DNA of 64,000 nucleotides from Phylloscopus collybita. Lineage: Eukaryota; Chordata; Aves; Passeriformes; Phylloscopidae. Location: the NCBI GenBank assembly GCA_027886175.1, contig JAJNNQ010000009.1, positions 30,059,501 to 30,123,500 on the forward strand, in the 5' to 3' direction. Both the position numbers and the translations under genes were made by a program. A model generated the notes under the pieces. It saw only the letters and a list, made by a program, of their open reading frames with translations. It did not search any database and was not told where the DNA came from. How positions within the stretch are numbered: the first letter of the stretch is position 1; every line of letters begins with the position of its first letter. Of the stretch, positions 39,842 to 52,200 are shown piece by piece.

Positions 39842-40524
39842 ATAGAAAGTGGTCCATCAGAGCCAGGAGCTGAAGGTGCTGGTTGACAGCCAGCTGAACA
39901 GGAGCCAGCTGTGCCTGGGTAGCCAAGAGGGCCAATGGCGTCCTGGCTTGTATCACAAATATTGTGGCCAGCAGGACCTGGGCAGTGAGTGCCCCTCTGT
40001 ACTCGCCACTGGTGAGGCCTCACCTCAAGTGCTGTGTCCAGTTCTGGGCCCCTCACTACAAGAAAGATATTGAGGTGATGGAGTGAGTCCAGGCAAGGGG
40101 AATTAAGCTGGTGAAGAGTGTAGGGAGTGAGTCATCTGAGAAGGGGCTGAGGGAGGTGGGGGTTTTTAGCCTGGAGAAAAGGAGGAGACCTTATTGCTCA
40201 CCACAGCTACCTGAAAGGAGATTGTAGGCAGGTAGGAGTCAGCCTCTTCTCCCAGACAGCAAGTGACAGGGGGACACACCCTCCAGCTGCACCTTGGGAG
40301 GTTCAGATTGGACATCAGGAAAAATTCTTTCACAGAAAGGGTTGTAAAGCATTGCAATGGACCACCCAGGAAGGTGCTGGAGTCATCTAACCTGGAGGTG
40401 TTCAAGAAACAGCTGGGCCTGGCACTTTGTGCTATGGCCTAGTAGACAAGGTGGTGATTGTTCCAAGGATGGACTCAATGATCTTGGAGATCTATTCCAA
40501 CCTAAATGATTCTGTGATTCTATA
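39608..40524 (+). mobile_element. CR1 LINE, 5'-truncated, sense strand, with 3' tail
   Basis: This is the best preserved CR1 in the window. It starts abruptly within the reverse-transcriptase frame ('ctggacaaggggatcc' at about 39618) and runs through the conserved line ending 'ctggtgaggcctcacctcaa' (about 40010-40027) and 'gttctgggcccctcactaca' (about 40042). It continues through 'ttcagattggacatcagga' (about 40302), 'agggttgtaaagcattg' (about 40338) and 'ttccaacctaaatgattctg' (about 40495), and ends in a CR1-type tail 'gattctgtgattctat'. The 5' cut with a complete 3' end is typical of CR1 target-primed insertion. Deletions and a C-to-T style decay of CpG sites are seen, but the frame is recognisable. 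It is not mobile by itself, because most of the coding part is missing. Confidence 0.97.
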
Positions 40525-43477
40525 TATAATTTTATTTACAGTTTTGATTATCATATTGCCTGTAATTACATAAAATGGTTTTGTTTGGCTGCATTGTAAG
40601 TTATAAGGTATTTGTGTGCTGTTTGCTGTGGCTTCTGTAAATTAACAATTATTTGCCTGAAACACAAATATTAGATATATCCAGATTGCATATATTTAAA
40701 GATGTGTATTTACAGCCCTATGCTTTTAATTATGCACGGCGAAATAGAAAACCTTCTGTACATTGAATGGAAGAATTCAATTAATTTGAATCTCATCCTG
40801 ATAGTACTCAAGAAGAGAGCACTTTTCTCATAAAATGAGGGTGAATTCAATGATGCTTTAATGCAGTCAAATCAAAAATTCAGATGAAGAGGAAAAATTG
40901 TAAAAACCATCAAGCAAAGTATTCACTTGACAGGTTGACTAGAAAGTGGATCAGGACTTTTGATGAATAATTGATGAATAATGACCGCAACACAAACTCC
41001 CTGGATAATGTGGTTAAAAGCTTCATCTCCTTTTAAGTTCTGATAACAGCAGATGGGTTTACTTCTATGTGTTGCAGAGACCTACATTTTCTGAAAGAAC
41101 TGAAGTGTAAAGAGGTAACTAATGTGCTTTAAAAACAAAGATTTCCCTCCAAGAGTGTCTTTAAGACTATTGCTAAACTGGGAAATAAGATAAAGCTCTG
41201 TCTTATCCAGAGCCTGTATGTAAATCTAGGCTCGGGGAATTTGTATGCATATATGGGCTCTGAACCTATATACATACCAAAATAATATGAAAATACTTGA
41301 TAGTGGCCTTGTCAAAAAAGCAGATATCATATTGTCTATCGTGAAGAAAGTGTTAAGTCATATTTAAATGTCTTTGTTAGTAGCTGTAGACCAGTTACTT
41401 CTGTTGCTGGCAAGAGGAAACTGAAAACTAAATTATGGTTTCCTTAAATATATACAAGACCCTGTCATAGCAACAATTCCTGTTTTATATCACATGTATA
41501 ATGAGATAATGCAAAAATTCAGTGAATGGAAGTTTAAATTCCCCTTTTTGAATGTTTTGGCAGCAAGCACCTCTGCTTCCTTTCTTCTGACATAGAATTA
41601 TAAGTGAAACAGTCAGCAAAACTGTGGGATGTCTTAATCCTTCCTTTGCAGTTATTAGAAATGTAACCTTAGTGTCAAACATAATGAAACTTGAAGGTGG
41701 CTATAATTTGCAAAATTATGCTTCCGTTTACTTTTGTTTGCAATTGATAACTGAAATAAAAAAATGAACAGTTACTTATACAAGTATTATCTAGTGAATT
41801 TTATTAGGTGAAAACAGGCACAAATGTGCATGTATTTGACTGCTTTTCTATACTTTTCTACATGTACCTCCTCCTGGATATAATGTGCTATATAATTGAG
41901 AAAGTTTACATAAAGATAGTTCTATCTTTAAGGTATCTTCCACATGGGCAGATCAGAAGAGAAAAATTTTTTTATTGTGCTTTAGGTTTTAAATATTAAA
42001 ATTTAAAAAAAAAATAAAATGTACATAATCATAGTTGTTTCATGAGACTTTTGTAACATGTCCATACTGCTTGACATGTCCATACCGCTTGACATGTCCA
42101 TACTGCTTCTTCTAGTATGTAGCAGTTTAGAATTGTGGTCCTGTGAATCCATGACCTTAGAACTCTTTTGACAGCTTATAATTGAAAAGGTCAGCTAAAT
42201 TTCGCCTATTTGATTAGGCATATTAGGCATACTTGATTTAATCACACTTGAGCTTGAGCTTGTTATTAGTTCTTCACACTATTATGGAATACAGTAAATG
42301 ATGTGCACAAAAAATTTCTTTATCTTATCAATACTGTAATTTCAGAAATCCCACCAATGTTACAACCATTTTTCAAATTCTATTACAAATTTTCTAGTTC
42401 AGTGCCTGTTCAAGAATACTGAATATGTAAGGCTATAACCTGAAGCAGGATGTAAATCAGGCTTTTTCTTGAAGCTGTGATTTCTCTAATGAAGCACTGT
42501 TTTTTTCTATACCACTACAGAGAATCACTTGCCAAACCCTTTGGTCATAGACATAGCAATTCTTAATTTCCAGGATAAACTGCTTTTATCAAGGCAAGTT
42601 CTGTCTTCTGTATACAGATCAATATGATTCTCTGCACAAGGAGAATAGCCTTTCTAGGTCAGGTTTTTTACTCCACAGAGCCAATAATAGAAGCATTTGC
42701 TGTGTCCTTGTTCTATCCAGGCTGAGGAAAAGGCAGCCTTTCCTTAGCTTGTAATACAAATGAGGTGCATCAGGAGGGTGAGCAAAACAAGACAGACCTT
42801 GAAAGCCAAGCAGACAGTATGAGTTGATTCTTTCTAAGCACATACTGAAATCAACTCTACGGCATGTGCTAGAATAGATACTTACCAGCCAAAGAATTAT
42901 GTTGGTTTCTTCAATGAGGAAGATCTACCCAAGGGACAACACTGAGGGCAGGACATTACTTGATTCCCTGCGCTTCTGAGCAGGGAAAAATTCCATATTT
43001 GTAGCATAGGTTTTTCTGGTACTGGTTATTTGACTAATTTCAGTTGAAAAATAGAACTTTTCCTTCTCATATTGCAGCATGAAAAAAAAATCAGGAAATT
43101 AAAGAACTTGGCTCAGTCTCCCCTTGCCTTTGGTTTTAGTTCCCTGTTTTTTCTTACAGAATACTCTAATTCTTGTGTTTTGACTTCTGCAAGACAAGTT
43201 CTTCTTTTTGTGTTCAGGAAGGTGTCCTTTCATGTTTCCACAGGCCAGTGAAGGAACAAGAGCAAGGGTACCCACCTGGAAGGGCCAGTCCCAGGTTTCA
43301 ATCTGATTGAAGGGCTATGTATATTGTAGCCTTGAATACTTGAGGGAATGCACACACTAGGCAGGAGTGCTGCAGAGCCCCTGTTTGAGCTGTTCTATAT
43401 GGGCTGACATCTCAAGGCTTAAATACCTACGTACATCAGAGTAAGCCAACTGCCTCTGACCCCAAGCTGATATCCAT
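40525..43477. other. Unannotated AT-rich stretch
   Basis: No gene is recognised. It holds an 11-base direct repeat 'tgatgaataat' twice near 40964-40985 and the 18-bp triplet repeat at 42056-42109. Short duplicated words ('attaggcat' twice, 'cttgag' three times) lie near 42213-42262. Otherwise the sequence appears unique. Confidence 0.55.
42056..42109 (+). repeat. Tandem repeat, 3 copies of 18 bp
   Basis: The unit ACATGTCCATACTGCTTG occurs at 42056-42073. It is followed by a copy with one change (T to C, 42074-42091) and a third copy differing only at its last base (42092-42109). The near identity suggests recent slippage or duplication, and copy number may vary between individuals. Confidence 0.97.
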
Positions 43478-43696
43478 GTAATTCTGTCTGAACAGAAGAA
43501 AACTTATGTAATGAGAGTGATGAAAAGCTGGAAAAGCCATGCCCATAGGGGCTGAAAATCTCCATCCTTGTAACTGTTAAACCCAGCTGGCACAGACCAG
43601 AAAAACCTGCTCTAGCTGATCCCACTTGAGCAGGCTGCCGCTCTGGATGAGCTCCTAAAGTCTCTTCCAACCTCACTGTTGCTGTGATTATGTGAG
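43478..43696 (+). mobile_element. CR1 LINE 3'-end fragment, sense strand
   Basis: CR1 3' untranslated landmarks occur in order: 'ttctgtctgaacag' (about 43482), 'ctccatccttg' (about 43560), 'cagctggcacagacc' (about 43585) and 'acctgctctagctgatccca' (about 43606-43625). These are followed by 'cttgagcagg' and 'tcttccaacctcactgttgc' (about 43663-43682), then a degraded GTGATTATGTGA tail. It is diverged and has internal changes. The 85-codon minus-strand frame across it is only a shadow. Confidence 0.88.
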
Positions 43697-45688
43697 TATG
43701 TTATAAAGATCTTTGGGGTTGAAGAAGGAGTGGAAAACAACTAAAAAATAATACAATGCATTAAAGAACTTTCATCTAGTTTCTCCTGTAGTTAGTTACT
43801 TTTGCTCAAAATCTTAGTAGTGGTAGAAAATTAGAGCAGCTGATGTGAGAATAAAGCAAATACTCCAGTATCTTCATCTGGGGATGAATTACCTGGTAAT
43901 ATTTGACACTTGTAACCACAAAACACCACTGTAACTACAATACTTCTAGACATTTTAGGAAAACTTCTACACCGACTTTTCATATTATGTTGGAATTTTG
44001 CAACTTAAAGATATCAAAGTCAATCCGTAAAACATTAGGGAATGTAATATACTTTTTGAGTTGTAGTAAGAGAGTATGCTCTTGGCTAATTTTTTGTCAG
44101 CTCAAATGAGTTATGGGCTTATTGAGGGAAAATTCCATAGCAAAACTCTTGCTGTTGAACAGAGAACTATATTAAACCACTTTTCAGTATTCTAGTCCTT
44201 CAGGCTCATGTTTTCAAATCATCTTGTCTAGCTTTTTCTAGCTATTTCAGTGCATATGAGTATCAAGCAGATGCTGTCTGCATTGTCTCCACTTTCCAAA
44301 GGCAATTACGGAATTTGTGCAACAAATTTTAAAATGTAATACTAATGCATACTTTTGACACCATGTTGGATATACTATGTTAGTACTTCTAAATAGCACT
44401 GTGTGCCTCTTGGGGAAGGCACAAATCATTTGTTTTGTATAATTACAAGCATATTCTTAGTACTTGGTGATCTGAATAAACCAAAAATCAAATAATCTTT
44501 AAGGATTCGTGTAAAGAATGAGTTGACAAGAGTATTATGTTCAAGCTTAAATGACTTTAGAGCACTTGTGGAGATAAAAATAAATAATTTGAATTTACCT
44601 TCTTACTGCAAACATGCTCAGCACAACAATTGTACTCTTTAAGTAGTTCCTAATTTTACATAGCACAATTTTTAAGGTATTTATATATTAACAAACGTAG
44701 TTGAGTATAGATGTCTCTAAGGTAGTCTTGCTGCTGTACTTAGGAAATGCTTTCTCCTGGAAATATAGTCTAGATTTCTCATTTCTGCAGCTGAGTAATT
44801 ATGCATAATTACTTTAACTCCCAACTGTTTTTCTTGCCTAGTCTATCCTTAAAAGAATAGCATTTCTCAGTTCCCAAAAGACGAAGCATAACAGCTTACA
44901 TACAAGCAGTAATTCCTGTGTGGATTCTTAGGTTTCTGCAACAGCTAGGAAGGAAATACTGATGTGTGAAAAACGGAGGGACATAAGTATTCTCATGCCT
45001 TCCAGGTTTTTTCTGTCATCACTTCTTTCTCTTGGGCTGGCGTCTCCTCATGTATGAGGCCTGATTATGTTGCTTGGCTGTGACAATTTTAAAAGTATAA
45101 AAACTAAATGTGGTTTAACTGTGATAATTTTCCAAAACTTTTAAATAAAATAGAAGCATACCACATGCCATCTATATTCCTGCTCATAATGAGATAAAAA
45201 CAGTTCTTCAGAATTTACCAGAAGTGGGATTTTCTGTACTTGTCATCTGAACAAATACAGTTATAGACTGAAGAATTCAATGGTACTATGTGTATTCCTT
45301 CTAGGAAAGCTCTGCTTTAGCATTTAGGCTTTGAAAATGTAATTATCAAATGTTGTTTCTGTTTGAGAGTGGCTGAAATGGTTCCCTTGTGAGGCAGCTT
45401 TTTCTATTGTGTTTGCTCATATTCCTGCACAGAGTGCACACAGGCTCTTGCACACATTTGCACACTCAAGTGAGAATGCTGACTGCCTGTACTCTACCCT
45501 CCACAGCCTGGGAGTAGGCAGGTGCTTGCTCAAACCCAGTACTTCCCCTGAGGTGCTCCTTTACGGTCATTTGCCTGAAGCAGCTTTATTTCCACAGTTC
45601 AGAGAATTCAGGGGATCTTTCATTGCTACTGCTCATGCTGATTAGTGTATCTAATTGAAATGCGTGTTAGTGACTTGAGCTTATTTCT

Positions 45689-45720
45689 CACACACACTCA
45701 CACACACACAAAAAAAAAAA
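45689..45720 (+). repeat. (CA)n microsatellite followed by poly(A)
   Basis: CA dinucleotides interrupted once by a T run through 45689-45710 and pass into a run of 10-11 A ending at 45720. It is a likely length-variable marker. Confidence 0.95.
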
Positions 45721-45911
45721 GGCTTCAGTTCATTAATCGGTTATGTCTATTTAATGTTTTCAGTTTTGAACTCAAAAGCACCAAAGCTTCTGTACTTGTA
45801 GTCTAATAGCACTTTCATAGGAAGAAGCTGGTTTTTTTTCATTTCTGTACTTTGTAGTGAATCTTAAACTGAGACCTAGGAAATCGGACAAAATCCTTGT
45901 CAGTTTTGTAA

Positions 45912-45932
45912 TTTTACAAGTTACTTGTAAAA
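45912..45932. repeat. Perfect 9-bp hairpin with 3-base loop
   Basis: TTTTACAAG (45912-45920), loop TTA, and CTTGTAAAA (45924-45932) form a perfect inverted repeat. An upstream 'cagttttgtaa' (45901-45911) could compete for the right arm. The function is unknown and it could be chance in AT-rich DNA. Confidence 0.85.
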
Positions 45933-46644
45933 CTGAGTTCTGAGCTCCTCAGCTAGACATATGGGCAGTATAATTAATTCCAAGGTTACATTTCCTTTTT
46001 GCAGTATTTTGCTCTAATTCAAAGGAACTGAATAGTAAAAGATACCAGCTATGTACTGAAACCTTTTAAGTGCTTTGAGGATTGCCTGTTCTCTGTGGAG
46101 AACTGACAGTTGCTTGGTCTTAAGTGAATCTGCTCACTCCCTCTGATACACAGATCACAGGCTAGAATGAACTTTGTGCTGCTTCTAATAGGGATTCCTC
46201 AGAGAAAACCTATTTCCAGGCTGGCTGTCAGTCTGCAGTGTACTTACCATAGGAACTGAGTTTATGTGCAGTTTTATGTTATTAAGCTGTGGAGTGAAAC
46301 CATCTAGTTATCCAGTGTCTTGTATTTTAGCTCAATATAGCATTTTTCACAAACTTGTGATGAATCCCAAATTGTTCCCTTGAGGAGTGATAGATGTGTA
46401 GTACAAGCTAAAGGATGTCTTGTAGGATCAGTGAGATAAGCAGATTAATCTCTAGCCTGACCAACTAAAACTTACTGAGACTGAACCTGGTGAACTTAGG
46501 TTCAGACCATGCTGGTACCAAGACATGTTTTTTTTCGTAAGCTTGAATCACGCTGGTTTGCAGTATGCAATCTAAACATATTTTCTGTACTGACTGAGGA
46601 GCAGGGGCAACCAGTAGCCACAAAGAATATTAAGGTTTTTCTCA

Positions 46645-46731
46645 AGGGTATGGTTGTATTGGTATGGGTTGATACCTGGACCAGATAATTTTAAATGTTT
46701 CTTCCAAACTTGATTCAGTGATTCTGTGTGA
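46645..46731 (+). mobile_element. Probable CR1 3'-tail relic, sense strand
   Basis: The run 'ggttgtattggtatgggttg', then 'ggaccagataattttaaatg' and 'cttccaaacttgattcagtg', ending in 'attctgtg', follows the CR1 3' end: a GGTTGG...GGACTAGATGATCTTAAAGGTC...TTCCAACC...ATTCTGTG order. It is strongly diverged. It keeps the 3' end and has lost recognisable upstream parts, as expected for a short 5'-truncated copy. Confidence 0.65.
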
Positions 46732-49049
46732 TATCTCTGGTGTCAGACTACCCTGTTTTAAGGTGCCTTATTTGGCCTACATATATTATAAGATGGGTGA
46801 ACAGCAAACTGATTCTAGAACATTAGGACCCTGTTGAAATTTCCTGCCGTTTGCTTGAATCTAGGAGATCAGGAAGGGAAAAAAGCAAGAAAAAGAAATC
46901 AGAAGTTCAAAATCAAAATGTTTTTACATTTTAGTCATATTCTTAAGTTCTGTGGAAACTCAACATAGTGAAAACAAACTGTGCAAGCTGCCTTAGGAAA
47001 AATCAAAAACCTCCTGTGCCTGGTTTCTAGAATTCAGGCATCCTCTTGCTTCACTTTCTGCTTTTTCTTCCTAAATCGGGCTGAGGTATCCATACCAAAT
47101 CTTCTGTTGAGGTAAGTGGTGTATTTCTATCATGACAGTACAGGAAGGGTGTAAATTATAAAAGTGCTCCAAGTGTCCTAATCCTGCGCTCAGGAATCAC
47201 TTATCATGGGGTCAACTACTATTAATGTGGATTCCTGGCAAGTAGTAATGGAGATTTTATCAGTTTCCAGAAGCATTTGAGCATAATACTCATTTTATTC
47301 ATATGAGCATGAATAAAAAAAATATTTTCACATTTTAAACACTTATTTAGATTGTGCTCAGAAGTTAAAAGACCTAATTAACAGTTTATCTCTGAACTGG
47401 AATATATGCCAATGATGAAGAATCCTCTTCTGTGTAAATTCTGTGGTTTTTGTAATTATACTGGGTGTTCATTAGCCTGAAAGGTGATCTTAACTGTGGT
47501 TACCCAAATGCACTGAACATCTCTTCCCATATATGCACCTGAAACGCAGTCAGTACAACTTTATCCATCTTCCCTGATGACAATTATCTACAACTCTCTG
47601 GTTTTGTTTTCTAATTTGTGTTCTGTGTATTGTCACAATTCATAAACTGTTTTGTATTAATCCAAGTGAAGAGTACAGGAAAGGTCTAGCTAGAAATTGC
47701 TCTTCAAACATTTAATACAAATACCACTTTGCTATTCTAAACTACTTGGAATGCCTTTCCCTTGAACAGGGAAGTGGGCTGGGGCACTATTGCTTGGATT
47801 ACATCTCAAAGTATACAACTATCTCATGTGAAATTAGTTCATTTACATTTTTTAAACTGCGAGGGTCAAAAATGCTTGTTTGAATATCAACCTTCACCCA
47901 AGACATGTGATCACAAATTTTTTAAATTACTGTTGTAGTACTTCAGGTTCAAAATTAAAAAAAAAATAAAAATAAAAATAGGGGCAAGTGCTTCAACATC
48001 AGTGACCCCTTAAGGGTTTCTTGGGTAATTTTTGGTGTGGATTGTTTTTTCACTTGTCTTTAAGCACATCCTATTTGCTATGCTAGAAACATCATTATAA
48101 AAACAAACAAAACCAAAATCTTTTAACATGCTTGGACTCAATCAGGAAGTATTTGAAACTTTATTTGTGACACAAAAAAAAAGTTAATGGCATCACTGGT
48201 TTATGTTGGGGTTTCTGGATTAGTGGAAAGAGACTAATTTTCTGAAACTGCCCCTGAATTCGGTTTATAGTCAATCTTGACATAATTTCATTGTGTGAAA
48301 GAGACATATCTTTGGTTTTCTTCCTAATATAAATAAAAATAGAGGTGTAAAAAATGTTGGCTTTACAGAACAATTTAACTGCTTAATGCTGTACTGAGTA
48401 CTCTACAAAAGGAAAATCTGCCTGTAGAATATTAAAACCAGTCTTATATTTCCTAGATTACTTCTGTGCAATATATGCTTGGTTTGTCAACTAAGATAAA
48501 CACCTGTAAATCACAAAAGTTTGCAACAGATGTAGTAAATTTAGGTTTTGTCTTGGTTTGTTATCAGTTGGATTAAACTGCTGTCTGCAGCTTTAAATAT
48601 AAGGGCATGTCTTCTGCCACATCTCAAAAGAGTTGTCTTGAAATACTTAACACTAAAAAATGCTGCAGAGGTATTCTCATGTTTTGGAAGTTCAGGACTT
48701 CTTTTTGAGTCTCTACTAGGTTCTGTTTGTTTCTTTTATTTCTGCATAGAAGATAGGTCTTGAAATTTTTATTTACTTATTTCTTAAAGGAAATGTTGAT
48801 TTTTTTTTTTCTGTCAAAAACATATAGACCCTCTGCCTTTTATCAGCCTTCTTTGACCTCTCACTGGCCCAGAAAATAAGGCAGTCCTGTGAGGCTGTTG
48901 CTGTTGGGGGGATAGCAGTGATTCAGGGTTTTTCATACAATTCGATCAGTACAGTACAAGCCAAAGTAAATTTGGAGTGTTTTTTCTTAATGCTCCAGTT
49001 GCCTAACCTGGTGAATTACAGGATTGCAACATAACTGGTGTTTAAAAAG
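46732..49049. other. Unannotated AT-rich stretch
   Basis: No gene or mobile element is recognised. An (AAAAAT)-type simple repeat is present at 47951-47980. Confidence 0.55.
47951..47980 (+). repeat. (AAAAAT)n-like simple repeat
   Basis: A-rich tract with regularly spaced single T bases over about 30 bases. It is low complexity and short. Confidence 0.9.
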
Positions 49050-49212
49050 ACTTAGGGAGACTGTCTAGTCCAATCCATTCTGCTCAAATCTGGATAAGCT
49101 GCAGCAAGTTGCTCAGAACAATGTCCAGACAGATTTTGAGTGTCTCCAAGACTGAAGATTCCGCAGCCTCATTGGGCAACTTTCTCCGGTGTTCAATCAC
49201 AATGAAGTTTTA
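49050..49212 (-). mobile_element. CR1 LINE 3'-end fragment, antisense
   Basis: The plus strand shows the reverse complement of the CR1 3' end. The recognisable pieces are 'gactgtctagtccaatcc' (about 49059), 'aagttgctcagaacaatgtc' (about 49107) and 'gacagattttgagtgtctcc' (about 49128). These are followed by 'cctcattgggcaac' (about 49167) and 'caatcacaatgaagttt' (about 49194). The copy is short and diverged. Confidence 0.85.
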
Positions 49213-52200
49213 AAATGGATCTTGTTTCAATTTGTGCTTTTTGCTTTATTGTTCTTTCACTGGTTGCCACTAAAACAAGGGAAAGGAACACTGGAAACAT
49301 ATACTTTGTAATGTTAGACTTGACATTTTTCATAACCGCACGTGTTACATTTATGTATTTTAATGGTCACTTACAGAATAAATATTTCCAGTGCAGTGTT
49401 TTCTGTCTTGTAGGCTCTGCTGGCCATTTTATATCAGTGGCACAGGCTTCATCTTTATGATGCAATACTTCAAATCTGTTAATGGTTTTGAGTTTTAATG
49501 AGAGCAATGCCTGTGCTGTAATGCAGACTAAGGTTTTCATCCACTGCCCTAGCAAAGACCATACTACTTTTTCTAATGCTGACTCTAGGAGGTAGGTACT
49601 TTTGCATGTCATAATCTCCACTCTCATGGTATGGTCCTGAACCGTGACTTCAGGATTTCAAGATTGCAATGCTCATGTTCAAAGACCTATGGGTATAATA
49701 TGTTTTGAGATTACACGCTGTATAAAAATGACAGCCAAAACCTAAAAGCAAACAGAAAACTTGTATTACTGCAGAAAACCTCAGAGATGGACCTATCAGA
49801 TCATAAAATGGGTGTGCTTCATGTATTTCGTCCCTGCAATCTAACTTACTGTTTTGGTGCAAGTGAATGCTGTCATATCCAATAACTATGTAAGAAGAAT
49901 TAGGATTTAGTATGCTGAAACAACAAAGTATACTTACTTTTTGTGAGTCCACTGCATCTTCTGTTATTCAAACCACCTTTGCTCCATTTCTCACGTTATC
50001 ACTGGGGCAATTGCACACAGAAATACACCCAGGGTGTTTCAGATATGGGTGATGTTTTCAGGATTGGGAGTAGAAACGTGAGTTGCTGCAGTGGTGGAGT
50101 TGCTGCAGTGCCACTACCTGCTGTGAAACTTGGCATGCATTTGGCTTCATCCTTGGAACTACTTCTGTAAAAACTGTGCTTCTAAGAATGGCTGGAATGA
50201 GCTGCTCAGCCAGGAATGCTGATTTGCCCAGCATAGTGATATACTCCCAAGAAAAGCTTCTTTTGTGTTTAAGGGATGCAGATTAACATAGATAAGAATT
50301 TGTAGTAAGCCATCTAATACCAGTTGTCAGTTCCTTACTTAAACATTTATCACATGAAAATGCAACACAGTTAAAATGGTCAAAATAAAACAGTGTAAAG
50401 TAGCTGCTCTGTCAAAAGGCTGGATATAATTATGGACCTTTGGATTCTAGATTAGTTTAAATTTCAGTCCTATGAAGTTACTGTATCTTTCTCTATATGT
50501 GCTGTCTTCTCATCATTCATTGTAACTTCGCTAGGTACTAAGGATATTTATCTTACCTTGAATATTCAAATAGCCTGGTTCTACTCAAGACAAAACAAGT
50601 ACTCTGCATTCATATATGTGATAGCTTGCACATAAGCAAATGGGTTTTAGTGCACTTAATATTTGTATTTCAGTGTTCTGAAATGTCCATATTCTTTTAA
50701 AAATATGTTTTGAAAGGTATAACGTCATTGTGAGATAGTGATTACTGAAAGCCTTCAGGACTGCCTAATTTCCATGTGCATCGCTCACCATGGCAGTTTG
50801 CTGAGGATGAAGCTTGTTAGTGAGTGTAAATGTTTGTTAATGAGATTAACTTACAAATAGCAGCTATGTTTTACTAGAAAATGCTTCTCAAAGCATTGCT
50901 TCTTAAACAAAGCTCTTAAAATATCCTTATGAGTGGAGGAGGACCACAAGGATCCATCCTGAATAAGGAAACTGCCAAACATCTGCTATGTCAGTATTCC
51001 GATTTATGATGCTAAGCCATAAACAAAGGACTCTTGGCCACCATTTACAATAATCACTGGCTAGAGCTACCTGTCAGAAATTATGCCTTCAGTAATCCAA
51101 TTATGTGAGTGAAGAGAAGAATCCAAGGTCAGGGCATTCTCCAGCATAGGAAAGACTTTTTCATTTTTTATTGCTTTTACCAATAAAAATTACTCATGAA
51201 AAATCATAAGTAAACAGCTTTGTGATGGAGTGTACCAGTGTGGCTGTATTTGTAATCATAATACTGGGAATCCTGTAGTGGGGCCTCAAGTCAATAGAAG
51301 ATGGAGCTTTCTTCTCATGGGAGTGGACATGTTGTTGCTGCATTACTTTACACTGGAAAGACAGAACTCTGGAGGAGAGCTCCTTTTTAGCAGGACTACA
51401 TGTAGTTGCACACTTCAGGGTTTTTCTACTGATGTTTTACATGTGATTTTTGAGCTTAGCTCAAGACTAACTAGGTTGAAATAATCAGTGAGGGGGTGAA
51501 TTACCTTTATGTTTAAAGTTTTTCAAAGAGAAGAGAGGATTTTGCTAGTCTTTCCCAGACGTATCCTGCTTCCTGGAGCACAGAGAGGTACAGTGCATAC
51601 AAAAGAAATGCTATAATTAATGTTGCTTTGTGACCTATTTGCTAGGCTAGAAATCATTATAGTAAAATCTTTGTGGCATCTTAGTTTTCTGACCCTTAGC
51701 AACTGATGTACTACTTAAAAAAAAAAAGAATTACAGTTCAAATTCTCAGTAATTTCATACAGCTAAAAGCATTTGTCTTCTTTTAAGGTTTGGGATCTCT
51801 CCTCTTGAGAGGAGCAGGAAAGCAACAAAATTAGTAATTGCTTTAAAGAGAATAATTAAATTATGTTCATCTAATTCTGAGTGTGCAAGCTCTCCCAAAA
51901 ATGAAGCATTGAGGCTTTATGCAGCAAGTCAGGGATGAAAAATAAAAATCTAAAATCACTCACTGATTTAAAGTGATTAATTTATCTAGTTTTGTGATGT
52001 TTCAGTAACTGTCATCATTGTTTTATGAATACATTTGGATTTATTTTTTCAGATCTAATATATTCATAGACTGGTTTTGTACAATAAATTAATATGCATT
52101 AAACTTAATATGCAATTGTTATACTGATCAAATACTCTCCCCATTTTACAATTGTTATTGAGCTACAAGGGTTGTGAGGAAGTTAATTCTTTTTCTGCAT

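Larger units (their letters stand above)
43697..46644. other. Unannotated AT-rich stretch
   Basis: No gene is recognised. It contains a (CA)n/poly(A) microsatellite at 45689-45720 and a 9-bp hairpin at 45912-45932. The 78-codon frame at 45409-45645 lies in a locally GC-richer segment, but no domain or homology is evident to me. Confidence 0.55.

Noticed and set aside
39820..40073. Several overlapping frames of 74-96 codons at 39.6-40.1 kb
   Set aside because: They are other-frame or antisense shadows of the CR1 at 39608-40524.
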